A DNA stretch of 64,000 nt, taken from Rhodamnia argentea (Eukaryota > Streptophyta > Magnoliopsida > Myrtales > Myrtaceae). The position numbers were made by a program, and so were the translations under genes. The DNA is taken from positions 29,877,294-29,941,293 of the forward strand of contig NC_063155.1 in the NCBI RefSeq assembly GCF_020921035.1, read 5' to 3'. Of the stretch, positions 34,369 through 46,479 are shown one piece after another. The notes beneath the pieces are model-generated. The model had not been told where the DNA came from and made no database searches. It saw nothing but the letters and a program-made list of their open reading frames with translations. Each line of letters starts with the position of its first letter. The stretch's first letter is position 1.

Positions 34369-35277
34369 GGGAAAATTACCAAAAAAATCTTAAACTTATT
34401 GCAATTGTGTCAATTAAGTCATAATTTTTTTTTGCCGATTCAGTCCTAAACATTTTGCAATTGTACCAATTCAGTCCATCCGACCAAATTTGACCAGCCG
34501 GCGCCGACGTGGACGTCGGCCAACGCCGACCGTCGGGTGACACATTATTTTAATATTTTATTTCTCTTTCCTTTTTTTTCCTTTCCCTCTTCATCTTCTT
34601 CCTCCGGCTCTTCGTCTCCTCGCCTCGGCCCTTCGTCTTCTTCCTTTGGCCAGCGACCCGCCTCGGGTGATGCTTGCCCCGCCGACCACTAGCAAGAAGC
34701 CTCACCGTTGCCGGGGCCTCGCCGGCTCGGATATGGCGAGATCGAGCCTCGCCGGCTCGACTTCGCCATCGCCGAACGAGGCATGAGCCTGCCTCATCTA
34801 GCGATGGCTGGGCTAGATAGGCCGAGACCTCGCTAGATCTAGGCTAGCGGGGTGAGCCTCACCCGGCCACGGCAAGGTCGAGTCTTACCCGGCCCACGGC
34901 GAGGTGGATTGCGCATTCACTATTGGGACATTGGTATTTTTCCAAACCGCTCGTGATGGACATCATAGGACAAGATTAAGTTATAGAGTGCCAAAGTCAC
35001 TTGCTATAGGGGAAGAAGATGAAGAGGGAAGAAATTTTTTTTTGGAAAAATTGAAAAAAATTGAAAAAGAAAATTAAAAGTTAAAAAATATTAAAATATT
35101 ATGTCGTCGGATGGCCGCCGCCGGTCGGCGTCTACGTCGTTGCCATGAGGCCAAAATTGGCCGGATGGACTGAATTGACACAATTGCAAAAGGTTTAGGA
35201 CTGAATTTGCAAAAAAAAAGTTTAAGACTGAATTGGCATAATTGCAATAAGTTTAGGTCTTTTTTGGTCATTTTCCC
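34369..35277. mobile_element. Non-autonomous MULE-like element with 10-bp target duplication
   Basis: The left end gggaaaattaccaaaaaaat and the reverse complement of the right end gggaaaatgaccaaaaaaga match, and the inverted arms run about 200 bases. The element is flanked on both sides by the perfect 10-mer aaaagagaga (34359-34368 and 35278-35287). Long TIRs plus a 9-11 bp duplication are the signature of Mutator-like elements. The interior (34560-34920) is GC-rich and pyrimidine-rich with no transposase, so it must be mobilised in trans if at all. It is the best-preserved member of the fold-back family in this window. Confidence 0.8.
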
Positions 35278-35406
35278 AAAAGAGAGACTGACTGCTTCAT
35301 TCTATGATGGCTAGCGCCTACTAAATCGGACCTGCTTTTTCTACTTAAACTACCGGTCGAACAATCTAAGACCATCGATATCGAGTCTTTTTGCAATTAA
35401 TTGTTA

Positions 35407-35796
35407 GTTTTGAACATGAATATAGATCGATAAATGAAGCTGAAATCGAGCGTGTGGCCGCTCGTTAAAGAGTATGGGTGAACGGTACTAGGTTCGGGTT
35501 TCGTACAAGTTCTATTTATAATCTGGAGCATACCCTTCAAAACAGGTTCTTCATTTTTTGGAACTTGTAACTTACTCTGCATACCTTAGAACCCGAAACT
35601 TGTTTTGAACATGAATATAGATCGATAAATGAAGCTGAAATCGAGCGTGTGGCCGCTCGTTAAAGAGTATGGGTGAACGGTACTAGGTTCGGGTTTCGTA
35701 CAAGTTCTATTTATAATCTGGAGCATACCCTTCAAAACAGGTTCTTCATTTTTTGGAACTTGTAACCTACTCTGCATACCTTAGAACCCGAAACTT
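35407..35796. repeat. 195-bp tandem duplication, nearly identical copies
   Basis: Copies at 35407-35601 and 35602-35796 differ at about one base within the unit (cttact versus cctact). Each carries phrases such as ggttcgggtttcgtacaagt and gaacccgaaact typical of dispersed plant repeat or LTR fragments. The antisense open frames they contain are identical and I regard them as non-coding. Confidence 0.9.
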
Positions 35797-36194
35797 ATCA
35801 CGTGACGATTTTAGGGTCTTCTCGGGTTTCACCTATATTTTTAATTTAGGAATTACAATTAACATCACCTTTAATGACCACCATTTATTGCTACAATTTA
35901 TTGATCACAACTCATATTCCGACATACGAATAAATATGCAATATTAACAAAGTAAAAGTTTCATTCGTAAATATTGTTGGAAATAGAAACTCGGATGAGA
36001 GGTTCCAGATTATACACTCATCGTCGAACACCATGGAATGTCGCAGGATTGCACGAAAATATATACCATGTATGCAAAAACTCTTTACATGTTTCAGGTT
36101 CCAAGTTTCACGTACCTTTGTCGGAATAGGTTGTTCAATTTTCAGTACATAGAATCTCACCCCTGGTTTGCGCGAAAACATATACCATGTATGC
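35797..36194. repeat. Dispersed-repeat remnant with internal direct repeats
   Basis: The sequence gaaaatatataccatgtatg occurs at about 36055 and returns with small changes at about 36174 (gaaaacatataccatgtatg). It probably belongs to the same repeat family as the adjoining tandem duplication. Confidence 0.45.
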
Positions 36195-36489
36195 ATAAAT
36201 TTTTTTTGTCACGCACGGCCTCGGGCGAGGCGGCCCTCTCCTAAGGACAACAAGCCCTCACCTAGTGGCCGGCGACACTTGCCGAAGTGAAAAAAAAAAA
36301 AAGAATGAAAAAAAGCAAAAAATAATTAAAAATATCATTTTAAAAATTACCTAAAATGCCCACGTCAATGTCGGCCACGCCACATGAATAATTTCCGGAC
36401 TAAATTGGTCAAATATACTAAATTGGTACCAATGCAAAAAAATTTAGGATTGAATTGATACATATAATTTTTTTTTGGTACTTTTCTCA
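36195..36489. mobile_element. Truncated MULE-like element (core and right arm only)
   Basis: A GC-rich core fragment (cctcgggcgaggcggccctc) is followed by a right arm with the family phrases 'actaaattggtca' and 'tttaggattgaattgatac' ending at ggtacttttctc. No matching left arm is present, so the copy is truncated. Confidence 0.5.
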
Positions 36490-37689
36490 TCAAATAAGAG
36501 TTAAGCCACGTGATAGATGACAAAGTTCCCGATGTTACTCTGAGGAGGAAGAAACCATGCACTTAAGTCAAGAGCCGCGCGGGTTATATCTCGTTTATGT
36601 CGAGATTAGGGCATCTAAGTACTTAACGTTATCCATTTTTTGCATGAAGTAACATATTATGAGATCAAGCTATACCGAATTACCGATCCATCGAAATCAA
36701 TATTCTTCTTCTTCTTCTTCTTCTTTGCGTGTTAGGTCTTCCCTTCTGGGTTCCACAAGATCTACAGACTCATATTGGGCTCGGTCAAGTTCTGCCATCT
36801 GGCTCAAGTCAAAGGGGGCCAACGCAGTGCGCCTGTCAGCACACGGACCATCATATTGGACATTGAGAAATTAATAATTTCGTCCCTTTCCGGGACAAAA
36901 ATTGGTTGACTTTTTTTCTGCTGGGGGCGTAGAGTTTTGACCTTCGAATGCTTCTATCTTGCCATTAAAATAAAATAAATTGAAGTCACAAAGAGTGGAA
37001 TTAATAATTATGTCCCTTTGGGCCGTGCATGTCAATATTTCTAGAGTAGAATTTCTGCTCCACAAGTATTTTTGGAACAGAAATCCTTTTGATAATGTAA
37101 CTTCCGGAATATAAATCCGTTTAGTTACGCAACTTCATTTTTCTACTTTTAAAACATTTTTTTACTTCATAAATAATTTTGGAACCACTTGAAAAAGTAC
37201 AAAAAAGTTACTTCTTTCCATAAATTGATTTGTAGAGCAGAAGTATTGTTATGCACTTGCCCAAAAAGGGAGAAAAGAGCTCCAATCCTCCAGCTAGTAA
37301 TATTGAGGAGATCTCGCCATTCTACCTCGGGATGCTTAATGCTAAGCGTATGAACTTAGACAAGTTAAAAATGATGATATTTCAAATGATATTCTAATTT
37401 ACAAGAAATTCAACATTCGTCGCAACATAAGTAGTTTGTTTTTTTCAAAGAAAATGTCAATTTAATAACCCTTTTTAGGAGAGTAGTAGATAATTCATCG
37501 TCCTAGCGATTTATGTGAAAGAAAGCACACCGTTCTTGATGAACGAAGGGTAGTTCTTTTATTGCCGATTGAATGGCGAAGGTCGTGAGGCTCGAAAACT
37601 CTTCGAGAACTTCCTTGCCTTCTAATCTGCCTTGCTGCTAGAATGCCTAATGGCCGATCAAATTTGACATGTTTGCCGACATTTCTTTT
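36490..37689. other. Intergenic DNA with one MITE-like repeat
   Basis: No gene is seen. The block at about 37045-37240 is a second copy of the 'tttctgctccaca' repeat found at 17598-17830. A short (TTC)n run lies at about 36704-36724. Confidence 0.4.
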
Positions 37690-38035
37690 TTGGCAAAATA
37701 ACTCAAATGGTCCCTAAAATTTGATCCAATGTATAATGTAATCCCTGAACTTTTAATTTGGCCAATATGGTCCATGAACTTTTAGATCATGTTCAACTTA
37801 GTCCCCGAACTTGAATCAATGGAAGGACTATACTGAACATCTTCCTATAATTCATGGACTATATTGCACATGTTCCAAAAGTTCAAGGACCAAATTTGTC
37901 AAATTAAAAGTTTAGAGATCACATTGAATATTGGGTCAAAGTTCAATGACCATATTTGTCAAATTAAAAGTACATGGACTACATTGCACATAAGGTTGAA
38001 ATTCATGGACTATTTGAGTCATTATCCCTTCTTTT
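37690..38035. mobile_element. Fold-back repeat 'ggtccatgaacttt'
   Basis: The left arm (ctcaaatggtccctaaaatttg .. ggtccatgaactttt) is answered by an inverted right arm (aaaagttcaaggacca .. catggactatttgagtcattat). The ends ctcaaatggtcc and ggactatttgag are reverse complements with one mismatch. It is a different family from the MULE-like arms and encodes nothing. Confidence 0.6.
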
Positions 38036-38914
38036 TTATGCTTCCTCGATCTAAGTTATATAAGCGTGGAAGGTTGATTATATGATTAACTAGACAATTA
38101 CAACTTTGTTAAAGCCATATACATCGCATCGCGAAGACGTTTATGTTCAGGGTATACTTTATTATCCCCACTCTCGTTCTCCCTTTTACCACCAACGAAC
38201 TGAAGGAACTTATATGCTTTCTTCGTTTTCCAAGAATGAACCGACACGCCTCTTGGAGTCTACTACTTAGTCCTGATATGTTGTCAACCCGCGCAAATCT
38301 TTCATCTTAGGACAGAAATCAGCGAATGATCATTAGGCTGATGTGTGAAGTCTTAGTCAAAATGTGGATATAACTGGTAACTAAAACCCTTTCATTAATC
38401 ACGGATGGGAAGAAGTCAACGCCGAAGCGCCATCTTCTCTCAACCACGGCGCTTCTTGGTAAACCTCACATGTTTCGTCGAAAGTCAACGAAAGGCGAGA
38501 GCTTCTTGTCTTTTGCTTTCTCAAACACAGATTGAGTAATGGGAGAGAAAGAGAACACAGAAAGTGTAAAGTGAGCTCAACGTGAAGGTATCAACTAATT
38601 TCATTTTTTTTTCTAAGAAAAAAGTTGATTGCTTCTTCTCATAAATTCGAATTAGAGCCAGAAAATTAACTCAAGGAATCACTTTTATGGATGATGTTAT
38701 TATCCAAGACACAAAAAGTACCTAAGGAGTTGAATCTGGGAAAGTAGCATGTAACCCATGTACACACACGTAGAATACAGGTATATCTTTGGAGCGTTGA
38801 AAGAAAGATGGTAGGCTGAGCCATAGCCACATCTATGGAGATATACAGGCACCTTGACATTCTACTCCAATATTGACTCGACCTTATAAATAGAGAGATA
38901 TAATTGTCTAGAAA
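38036..38914. other. Unassigned intergenic DNA
   Basis: No supported gene or repeat. AT-rich sequence with short open frames only. Confidence 0.4.
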
Positions 38915-39497
38915 GTCATAAACCTATTGTATATCCGTCAATTCAATTCTAAACGGAAAAATTGCTATGTGAGCACCGACAGCATCACATCGGTTGCCGG
39001 CCGGCATCGACATTAGCGTTGGCCGGTCAAAATTTGCCGAATGGATTGAATTGACACAAATATAAAAATTTTAACACTGAATTGGCAAAAAGAAAAATCT
39101 ATGACTGAATTGGTATAATTGCAATAGGTTTATGACATTTTTGGTAATTTTTCCATCCTAAATCTTTCAATTTTGCCAGTGTAGTCCTAAACTTTTTGAC
39201 GATTTGCTAATTTATTCCTAAATCTTTCCATTGTGCCGATTCAGGCCTAAACATTTTGACGATTTAGTCCCAAACCTTTTTATGATTTGTCAATGTAGTC
39301 ATCTCTGCCAATATAGGTTTAGGACTAAATTGATAAAATTTCAAAAGATTTATGACCGAACCGGCACAATCAAAAGGTTCAAGACTTCATTAGCAAATCA
39401 TCAAAAGGTTTAAAATTAAATTGGCATAATTGGAAGGTTTATAACTGAATTGGCCGTCATACAATAGATTTATGACTTTTTGGACAATTTTCCCTGA
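38915..39497. mobile_element. Two adjacent or nested fold-back elements
   Basis: The first unit (about 38915-39160) has arms 'gtcataaacctattgtat' and 'gcaataggtttatgac' around a core with gttgccggccggcatcg. A second (about 39160-39497) has long inverted arms of 'tcctaaacctttttgacgatttg' type meeting near 39315. Arm sequences place both in the family of 34369-35277. Confidence 0.5.
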
Positions 39498-40065
39498 ATA
39501 AAAATATATATACATGTATTATTATCGAGGGTTTTTTTCCAAAATTATTTTTTAAAAATAAATATTTACTGATTTGGGCCTCGCTCGGCGGTTGGATTGC
39601 CGAGCGAGGCCCGCTTCGGCGATGGGCCTCCCGAGCAAGGCACAAATCCAGCCCGCATTCCTTTTTTTTTTTTTTTTAATTTCGTATTTTTTTAATTATT
39701 GATACTTAGAATATTTATTTTATTTATAATTTTTTTCTTGTGAAGCTTATATTTATAACATTATTAGCAATAATTAATGTAAATATTTATTAAGACATAT
39801 AATTAATAAATAATGTTGTGATATAATGTAATATAGCCGCAGGAATATGTTGGAAACCACAGTAATAGATAAATAGGAAACCGCAACAAAAGAGTTAAAA
39901 ACCGTATGAAAAGATTAAAAACCACAGCAAAAGAGTGGAAACGAGTAAAGAAAGGGCAAAACTTTGGAAAAGCATATCTCATCGCTCGGACGTCCGTTTG
40001 AGACGAATTTTTTTTTATTTCACGTAATTTTTTGAGAACTTTGTCATCCATGCGATGGACACAAA
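39498..40065. other. AT-rich spacer with a short palindromic GC core
   Basis: At 39578-39640 gggcctcgctcggcggttgg is followed by an inverted partner (gccgagcgaggcccg), probably a remnant element core. The remainder is AT-rich with homopolymers. Confidence 0.4.
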
Positions 40066-40540
40066 GGCCCTATTTGGTTCAACATTTGGCTAAGGGACTT
40101 TAAGAAAATGCAAATACCTTTGGGTTAAAGGCCTTTTTCAAAATGCAAGTAGTGTTTGGTAAAGTGTATTTTAAAAACACATTTGGAAAGTAACTTTGAC
40201 ATAAATGTTGTTTGGTGAAAAATGAACTTGGTAAAATATTTTTTCTTTTTGAAAAAAAGGCGGCAGCAGCGTCGACCGACGACCGGCGACCGGCGGCTAA
40301 TGGGCGATGGCGGCGGGCGGCGGCAGCAAGTGAAGGTGACAAAATTAAAATAATAAAAAAATTTGTTGCATTTACAAAAGTCCTTTAGCCCAAAGTACTT
40401 CTAGAGGTACTTTGAAGAGTATTTGAAATGCAATCGCATCTCCCCAAAGTGAGCCAAAAAATGAACCAAACAACATTTACATTTGGCCAAAGGACTTTAG
40501 AGCTCCAATGTTCATTTGGAATACTGAACCAAACAGGGCC
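40066..40540. mobile_element. PIF/Harbinger-like MITE, 475 bp
   Basis: Terminal inverted repeats ggccctatttggttca and tgaaccaaacagggcc match at 15 of 16 positions. The 3-bp flanks are aaa on both sides. Inner arms also pair (acatttggctaagggacttt / catttggccaaaggacttta). TIRs of the GGCCCTGTTTGGTT type with a 3-bp duplication fit PIF/Harbinger MITEs. The core (40258-40330) is a cggcgg low-complexity tract. Confidence 0.65.
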
Positions 40541-41049
40541 AAACTTAGGTGAAACAAATGGAATGTGTCATGTTCAGCTTTACCTAATAATTTCCTAGGG
40601 TTTTTTTTTTTTTTTTTTTGTGGCCATGTCTCTGCAGTTTCTTCCCCCTGGTTGATTATGATTAGTCCGTTATACCTATCCTAGTTTTCCTCTCATTCCT
40701 CTCTCTCCCTCATGTTCTGCAACTTAATGCCAACCTACCGACCAAAGAAAAAAACATAAAGACTTGACCAACGAGGGAAAAAAAAAAAATATGCGTGGGT
40801 CTCTTTCTTTTTAATCTGAATTTCCCAGAATTCTTGTTCAAATTCCTTGAACGAGCCATGCCGAACCCATTTGTACTCTTCTCTCCCGCAAGCTAAAATA
40901 CAAGCAATCCAGTCATCTGTTTTCTTGCGTTCAACTTGCCCATAAAGTTTGGCGAGATGGCATTAGCAAAGCCCACATTTCTGCTGATTTCATCTACGTA
41001 TCTTCATGCAAAGTCAACATTGGCCATACCATATATGTATATCTGCACT

Positions 41050-41060
41050 TTATATATCTC
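41050..41060 (+). promoter_or_regulatory. TATA box of the glycosyltransferase gene
   Basis: The sequence tttatatatctc lies about 30 bases before a likely transcription start in ctcaatcaagcc. It is followed by an untranslated exon ending at the donor atcaag|gtactc (41239) and a leader intron to 42344 (ccttgcag|ggtctt). Confidence 0.5.
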
Positions 41061-41079
41061 CCCCATTTACTCAATCAAG

Positions 41080-42378
41080 CCATGCCCAATATTTGTTTCC
41101 TTTTTTCATTTCTTTCTCTTCATGCATGTTCATTCAGACGGTGGTGTGAGGTCGAGTTTCTTAGCTAAGCTTTAGCTTGATTTGCTGAAGAAGAAATTAA
41201 GCTCAAGCTAATTGATTTCGATCTCTCTTCCCCATCAAGGTACTCGGTTTTGACTTCTTAATTACTGTTTGTCGTTTCCCTTTAATTTGTCTCTTCCAGG
41301 TTTTTTCTTGTTCTAAGCTCAAGTTCTGGGCCATTCCTCGCTTGCATTTGCCGTGTGATGAACTTCTCCGGGTAGAAACTCGAGATGCTCCTCAAATCTT
41401 GATCTTGGGAAGTGGGTTTGACGAGGACTGGGGAATTTGATCGGGATTTGGGTTCCACCGAACTCTTTTAAGATAGTTTTTATGGAGAAGAATATCTAAT
41501 TAATGAACCTGCAAAATGGATAATATATAGCTGGAACATTAATTGCAAATGACACCTGTACACCTTGCATTGTCTCCCTCAGCAGTGCTTTCTCAGGACC
41601 AGAAATCTTACGTTGTTTTCCTATTGGCCTAGAATTTTGCGGAAATTTTATTCAAAACCTCTCTGCTCCTTGTCAAACTCAAAACCAAGTTAGAGGGGGG
41701 GGTAGGGAGGTGTTGGTGTGTGGGGTTTAAATTTTATTAGCAGTAGAGAGAAGAAGCGAAGTGCCAAAAACGCAAGGGAAGCCCTATACTCCGGCATCAA
41801 AACCGGCTTCAAAACGGTGTCTCGAGGGTGGGAATATATGAGATGAAGTGAAGATAACGCGTCCTCACCATCTTCTTTCTTTCTTCTAATCGATGTATTT
41901 GTTTTTTTTTTTTTTGGGTGACAGGCACAAGCAAGTTTAGCCCATGTGACCTTTGGTGCCATTTCTCATGGGGTTGGGCTGCTTCATTTTTACATTTTTC
42001 TGGCTCCCTCTTTTTAATTATTATAAAGGCACAAGATCCATGGCTCTCCCGAATGCAGTGGTCTACCACTCTCCAGAATCCCTCAAAAACCTCTTAGCCC
42101 TTAAGCCTTCTTTCTTCCGAATCGAAACCGAGATAGATATCTATCCATCTTTTTCCATCGGAATCACGCCAAAGCTGTGCATATTTAACCGTTTTTCGCT
42201 TACTTTGGATTGTTAGTAGTTGTGGGTCACTCTCAAAATTTGATCTTTTTGCACATTTCATGCCTCAGCTCATTGAAGTAGTATAGACTGAATCAATGGT
42301 TTCTTGATTCTGTTCCTTTTTTTTCATTTTTAAGTTCCTTGCAGGGTCTTGGATATGCTCTAGGGCTAAATTCAAGAA
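41080..42378 (+). other. 5' UTR and 1.1-kb leader intron of the glycosyltransferase gene
   Basis: The proposed untranslated exon 1 is about 41080-41239, the leader intron 41240-42344, and exon 2 starts at 42345, with ATG at 42379. The leader intron contains only short open frames and homopolymer runs. Confidence 0.5.
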
Positions 42379-45300
42379 ATGGGTTTAGTCCGAAACGCAA
42401 CCATGAGAAGCGGGGATTACTTGGAAGGCGTCTTGACCGACTACGTTAGTGGCAACAAGGCCAGCAAGCTGAAGCCCCAGCGGAGCTACTCCGGCCGCCT
42501 TGTCGCGTGCCTCACCTTCCTGCAGTTCGCCTTTGCTGTCTACGCGACCTTCCTGCTGTACTACATGAGCCCCGCGATCGATCTACGGTCCAAGCCAGAC
42601 TTCGCGTGGGCCACGCGCATCGCGCAGCAGTGGAAGCAGCTCATAGTCCCACCCCACGTACTGAGCCGCCACCAACAATCAGCCAACGCGGTCCTGGGGC
42701 CCGAACTGATCCCGCGGGTCAGCCCTATGGAGGTGTGCGAGCACGAGAAGATTGAGTTCGAGCAGAAGAAGTCCAACGATGCAGTGATGATCAAGCTCAA
42801 GAGAGAGCTCTACGATGAGGTATTGTCATTCCAGGGCAAGAACTTTGGGACGGAGACTCTGGCTCAGCTCATGGCGATAAAGTCCAAGTGGGACTTGAAG
42901 GGCCCGAACCGGCCTAAAGTGACTGTGATCTTGAACCACTTCAAGAGGAAAACGCTCTGTGCACAACTGGACTCGCTGCTCCACCAAACGCTACCGTTTC
43001 ACCATGTTTGGGTCCTCTCCTTCGGTAGCCCCAACGAGCTCTCCCTGAGAAGGATCGTTGAGAGCTACAACGACTCAAGAATCAGCTTCGTCAGCTCCAG
43101 CTACGACTTCAAATACTACGGGAGGTTCCAAATGGCGCTGCAGACCGAGGCCGACCTCGTGTATGTCCTCGACGATGACATGATCCCCGGGAAGAAGATG
43201 CTGCAGATCCTGTCTCACGTGGCCGGAACTGACAAGTACAAGAACTCGGTCCTCGGGAGCATCGGGCGGATCCTGCCCTTCCGGCAGAAGGACTTCACGT
43301 TCCCTAGCTACCGGAAGTTCCGGTCGAAGGAGGCGGGGCTCTATCTGCCCGATCCGGCCTACAACATCACAGTGGACCGGATCGTTCAGGTGGATTTCCT
43401 GTCCAGCTCGTGGTTCTTGTCGGCCGAGCTCGTGAAGACGCTCTTCATCGAGACGCCCCTCACGTTCATGACCGGCGAAGATCTCCACCTTAGGTACGTA
43501 CTAAAATATTTCGATTTCTCTCTCACATGATCGGATCACGATATCCATCATTTTGTTCATTGGTTTTAGAACTTTATAAATAAACAGAGAAATGTCTAGT
43601 GATTAGTGAGACTTCACGCATCAGATAAAAGTCGATAAATGCTAACTTTGAGTAACCCAAAACAAAAAAGTACCATTAAAAATTGCTAAACTATAGTAGG
43701 AAATTAAAAATTTCATTGAGTGGGTGACCTGCTCTTCATAGTGCATACACTTGTTTGATTATTCGAGCCAGATTAGTTAGAAGCTAAGACTAAAATAAAC
43801 ATAGAAATTAGGACGAGCAAATGGTTCCGATCACGTAGAAATTTGAACTCCATAGATTGAAACTGGAAGTAATCATTTTCTACTCGAAGGGGCTATTAAA
43901 ATAGCGTGCATGGGAAGCTTTATTTTATCTGAGGATCTTCCTACCCGAGGCATTCATTAATGGCGTGGTCAACGATTAGGGTTTTCATCACCTTCCTAAG
44001 TTATATACAATTCATCAAATTTCAAGTGTGTATTGAGGGGTTGGTCACAGAGTCCCTCTCCATTATTTCGTCTGATCTCGAGATGTTTTGTTTTTGTTCA
44101 AATCCTCATTTTTCATTCATATCGACTTTAGTAAATTGGACGGCTCTCCCAACTAATTAATCGAATTATTGCTCTTGTGCATATTTTTGGAAACTTTAAT
44201 TAGTTCATGGTGAAAATCAAATTTTACAAGACACACCCGTAGCCACGTCAGATGATGAATTTGTAATTAAATTCTATCGTTTAATAATGATTGCGGGGCA
44301 TTTATTTCCATAAGTTCGAAAAAAAAAAAGGGAAGGTGGGGGTGGCGGCTCGGATTGATTCCCTATTCCTTGGACATCAATATGCTCTTGATCCTGTATT
44401 TGGCAGCTACCAGCTTCAAAAGTATAGGAACGCCTACTCCTACGTGCTGCCGGTGGACCCCAGCGACATCGACACGTGGGGCGACAGCGAGCACCGGTTG
44501 GCCTACGTGTCAGAAACGACGGCGATCTTCAAGGACATCGTCCAGGTCCGGGACGATCAGTGGTGGAGAGCCCTCGCCTCCGGCTACGTCACCCAGTGGG
44601 CCCAGATGCACCCGCAGCGGATCGACGCCCTGTTCTACGCCCACTCCGTCGCCGAGGTCAAGGCCCTTGCCCCCCTCCTGGAGAAGTTCCGCTCCACCGT
44701 CGGCAAGAAGGCCTACCTAGCGGTCTCCGGCGGCGGCTTCTGCCCATGCGAGGCCGCCGCCGCCGTTCTCCAGTGGCCTCCGGCCGTTTGCAGCGAGAGG
44801 CGGTTCAAGGTGTTCGACCTGGCCGTCGGGGCGACCTCGGGGGTGTCGGACTCGGAGGTCCCGGTGCTCCAGGTGGTCTACTCGAGCGTGAAGGGGCTAA
44901 TTCGGATCCACAACCCGACCGTGGTGGTTGCGGTGGCTGATCTGGACGAGAACGTGAAGAAGGCGCTGAGGATGGCGGCGGAGAGCAACGGGAATGGGAT
45001 GACGACGGTGGTGCTCTTGCCCAGGGCCTCCCTGCCCAAGGTGCTTTGGATGGCTGATCTCCGGTCAACGGCGCTACCGAGTAAGACCTCTTACCCGCCA
45101 CTTTTTCGTTCTCTTCTTCTTCTTAAGTTTCTTTTCACGATAGAGATAACCATTGGTTTGCTGGAAAAGCAGATTGGAACAGGATGCGAATCTCTGTCAA
45201 CATCATCACGCAGAACCGAGCGACGTCCCTGAAGAGGCTACTCACGTCGCTCAGCAATGCCTTCTACCTCAGCGACGAGGTCCCTATCAGCTTCAACATG

Positions 45301-46194
45301 GACAGCAAGGTGGACGAGGCCACCATAAAGCTGGTGAACTCCTTCGACTGGCCGCACGGCCCCAAGACCCTACGCCGGAGGATCATCCAGGGAGGCCTGA
45401 TCCGAGCCGTCAGCGAGAGCTGGTACCCGGCGTCCGACGACGACTACGGCCTCCTCCTCGAGGATGACATCGAGGTCTCCCCTTACTACTACTTGTGGGT
45501 CAAGTATGCTCTCTTGGCCTATCACTATGACCCGCAGGTCGCGCTCCCGGAGCTCTCGTCCATCTCTCTCTACACTCCGAAGCTGGTCGAGGTCGTGAAG
45601 GAGCGGCCGAAGTGGAATGCGACGGAGTTCTTCAAGCACATCCACCCGAATACGCCGTACCTCCACCAATTGCCGTGTAGCTGGGGCGCGGTCTTCTTCC
45701 CCAAGCATTGGAAGGAGTTCTACGTGTACATGAACATGAGGTTCACCGAGAACGCCAAGGAGAACCCAGTCCAGATCCCCAAGTCCCGCACCAACGGCTG
45801 GCAGGCCTCCTGGAAGAAGTTCCTGATCGACATGATGTACCTCCGGGGCTACGTGAGCCTGTACCCCAACTTCCCGAACCAGGCGAGCTTCTCCACCAAC
45901 CACATGGAGCCCGGAGCCCACATCAGCGCCAAGGACAACGTCGTGAGGCACAACAAGGCCGACTTCGAGGTGCCGCTGCTGAAGGAGGACTTCAGGAACT
46001 TCTTGCCCGGCGGGAAGCTGCCTCCGGCGTCGAGGCTCCCCTCGCTGAACCTGTTCAACCAGCCGCTCTCCCTCAAGGGGCTGAAGGCGGCGGGTGCCAA
46101 GCTGGGGCAGGACGTGATTCGCTGCGACAACAAGACCGAGATAGTGGCGGTCGATCACGGGACGGGGCTGCCGGCGCGGTGTGCCAAGTTCTGA
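42379..46194 (+). CDS. Type II membrane protein with two glycosyltransferase-like domains
   Basis: There are three exons, 42379-43493, 44407-45080 and 45173-46194, giving 936 residues; codons are split at Ser372 (ag|c) and Asn597 (a|at). A cytosolic N-tail is followed by one membrane span at about 41-62 (LVACLTFLQFAFAVYATFLL), giving Golgi-type II topology. A first GT-A/GT2-like domain begins at VTVILNHFKRKTL and carries YVLDDDMIPG with Asp265-267. A second begins at VNIITQNRATSL (about 602), with LLLEDDIEVSP at about 690-700. A middle region (about 372-590) links them. Plant homologues are annotated only as glycosyltransferase or 'transferring glycosyl group' proteins; donor and acceptor are unknown to me. 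The conserved C-terminus reads GLPARCAKF. Exons are strikingly GC-rich, mostly at third codon positions, unlike NCRK or the DUF707 gene nearby. Confidence 0.88.
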
Positions 46195-46479
46195 TGGGTG
46201 GAGTAATCAAAATTTGTTATTCTTTCAATGGATTTGTTTCCTGTAAAATCTTGAAGAAAACACTCTTTTTATCCCATCTGGGTCGGTGGTCGGACTTAAA
46301 AGCTTTGTTCATCAACTGGTGCTTGTGGGATAGCGGATTGTGTGGGAGGACTAAGGATGGTATACAACGCTTGGTCACTGAACTGACTCCCCTTCTAATG
46401 CATTGGGGGAATCAGTATTCTGTTTATTTCAGTGAACATTGATAAATGGAACCTGCTGATTCAAGGCATTCTAAATAAT
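46195..46479 (+). other. 3' UTR of the glycosyltransferase gene
   Basis: T-rich sequence following the TGA at 46192-46194, up to the start of a repeat. Confidence 0.4.

Noticed and set aside
35397-35777. Two identical minus-strand frames of about 60 codons
   Set aside because: They exist only because the 195-bp repeat unit is duplicated; the unit looks like dispersed repeat DNA.
35407-35796. CRISPR-like array
   Set aside because: Only two long units with no short repeat-spacer pattern, in a plant genome.
45370-46158. 262-codon open frame on the minus strand
   Set aside because: It lies wholly opposite the third exon of the glycosyltransferase gene. The high GC at third positions removes stops on the other strand; composition is Val/Leu/Arg/Gly-rich without a domain.
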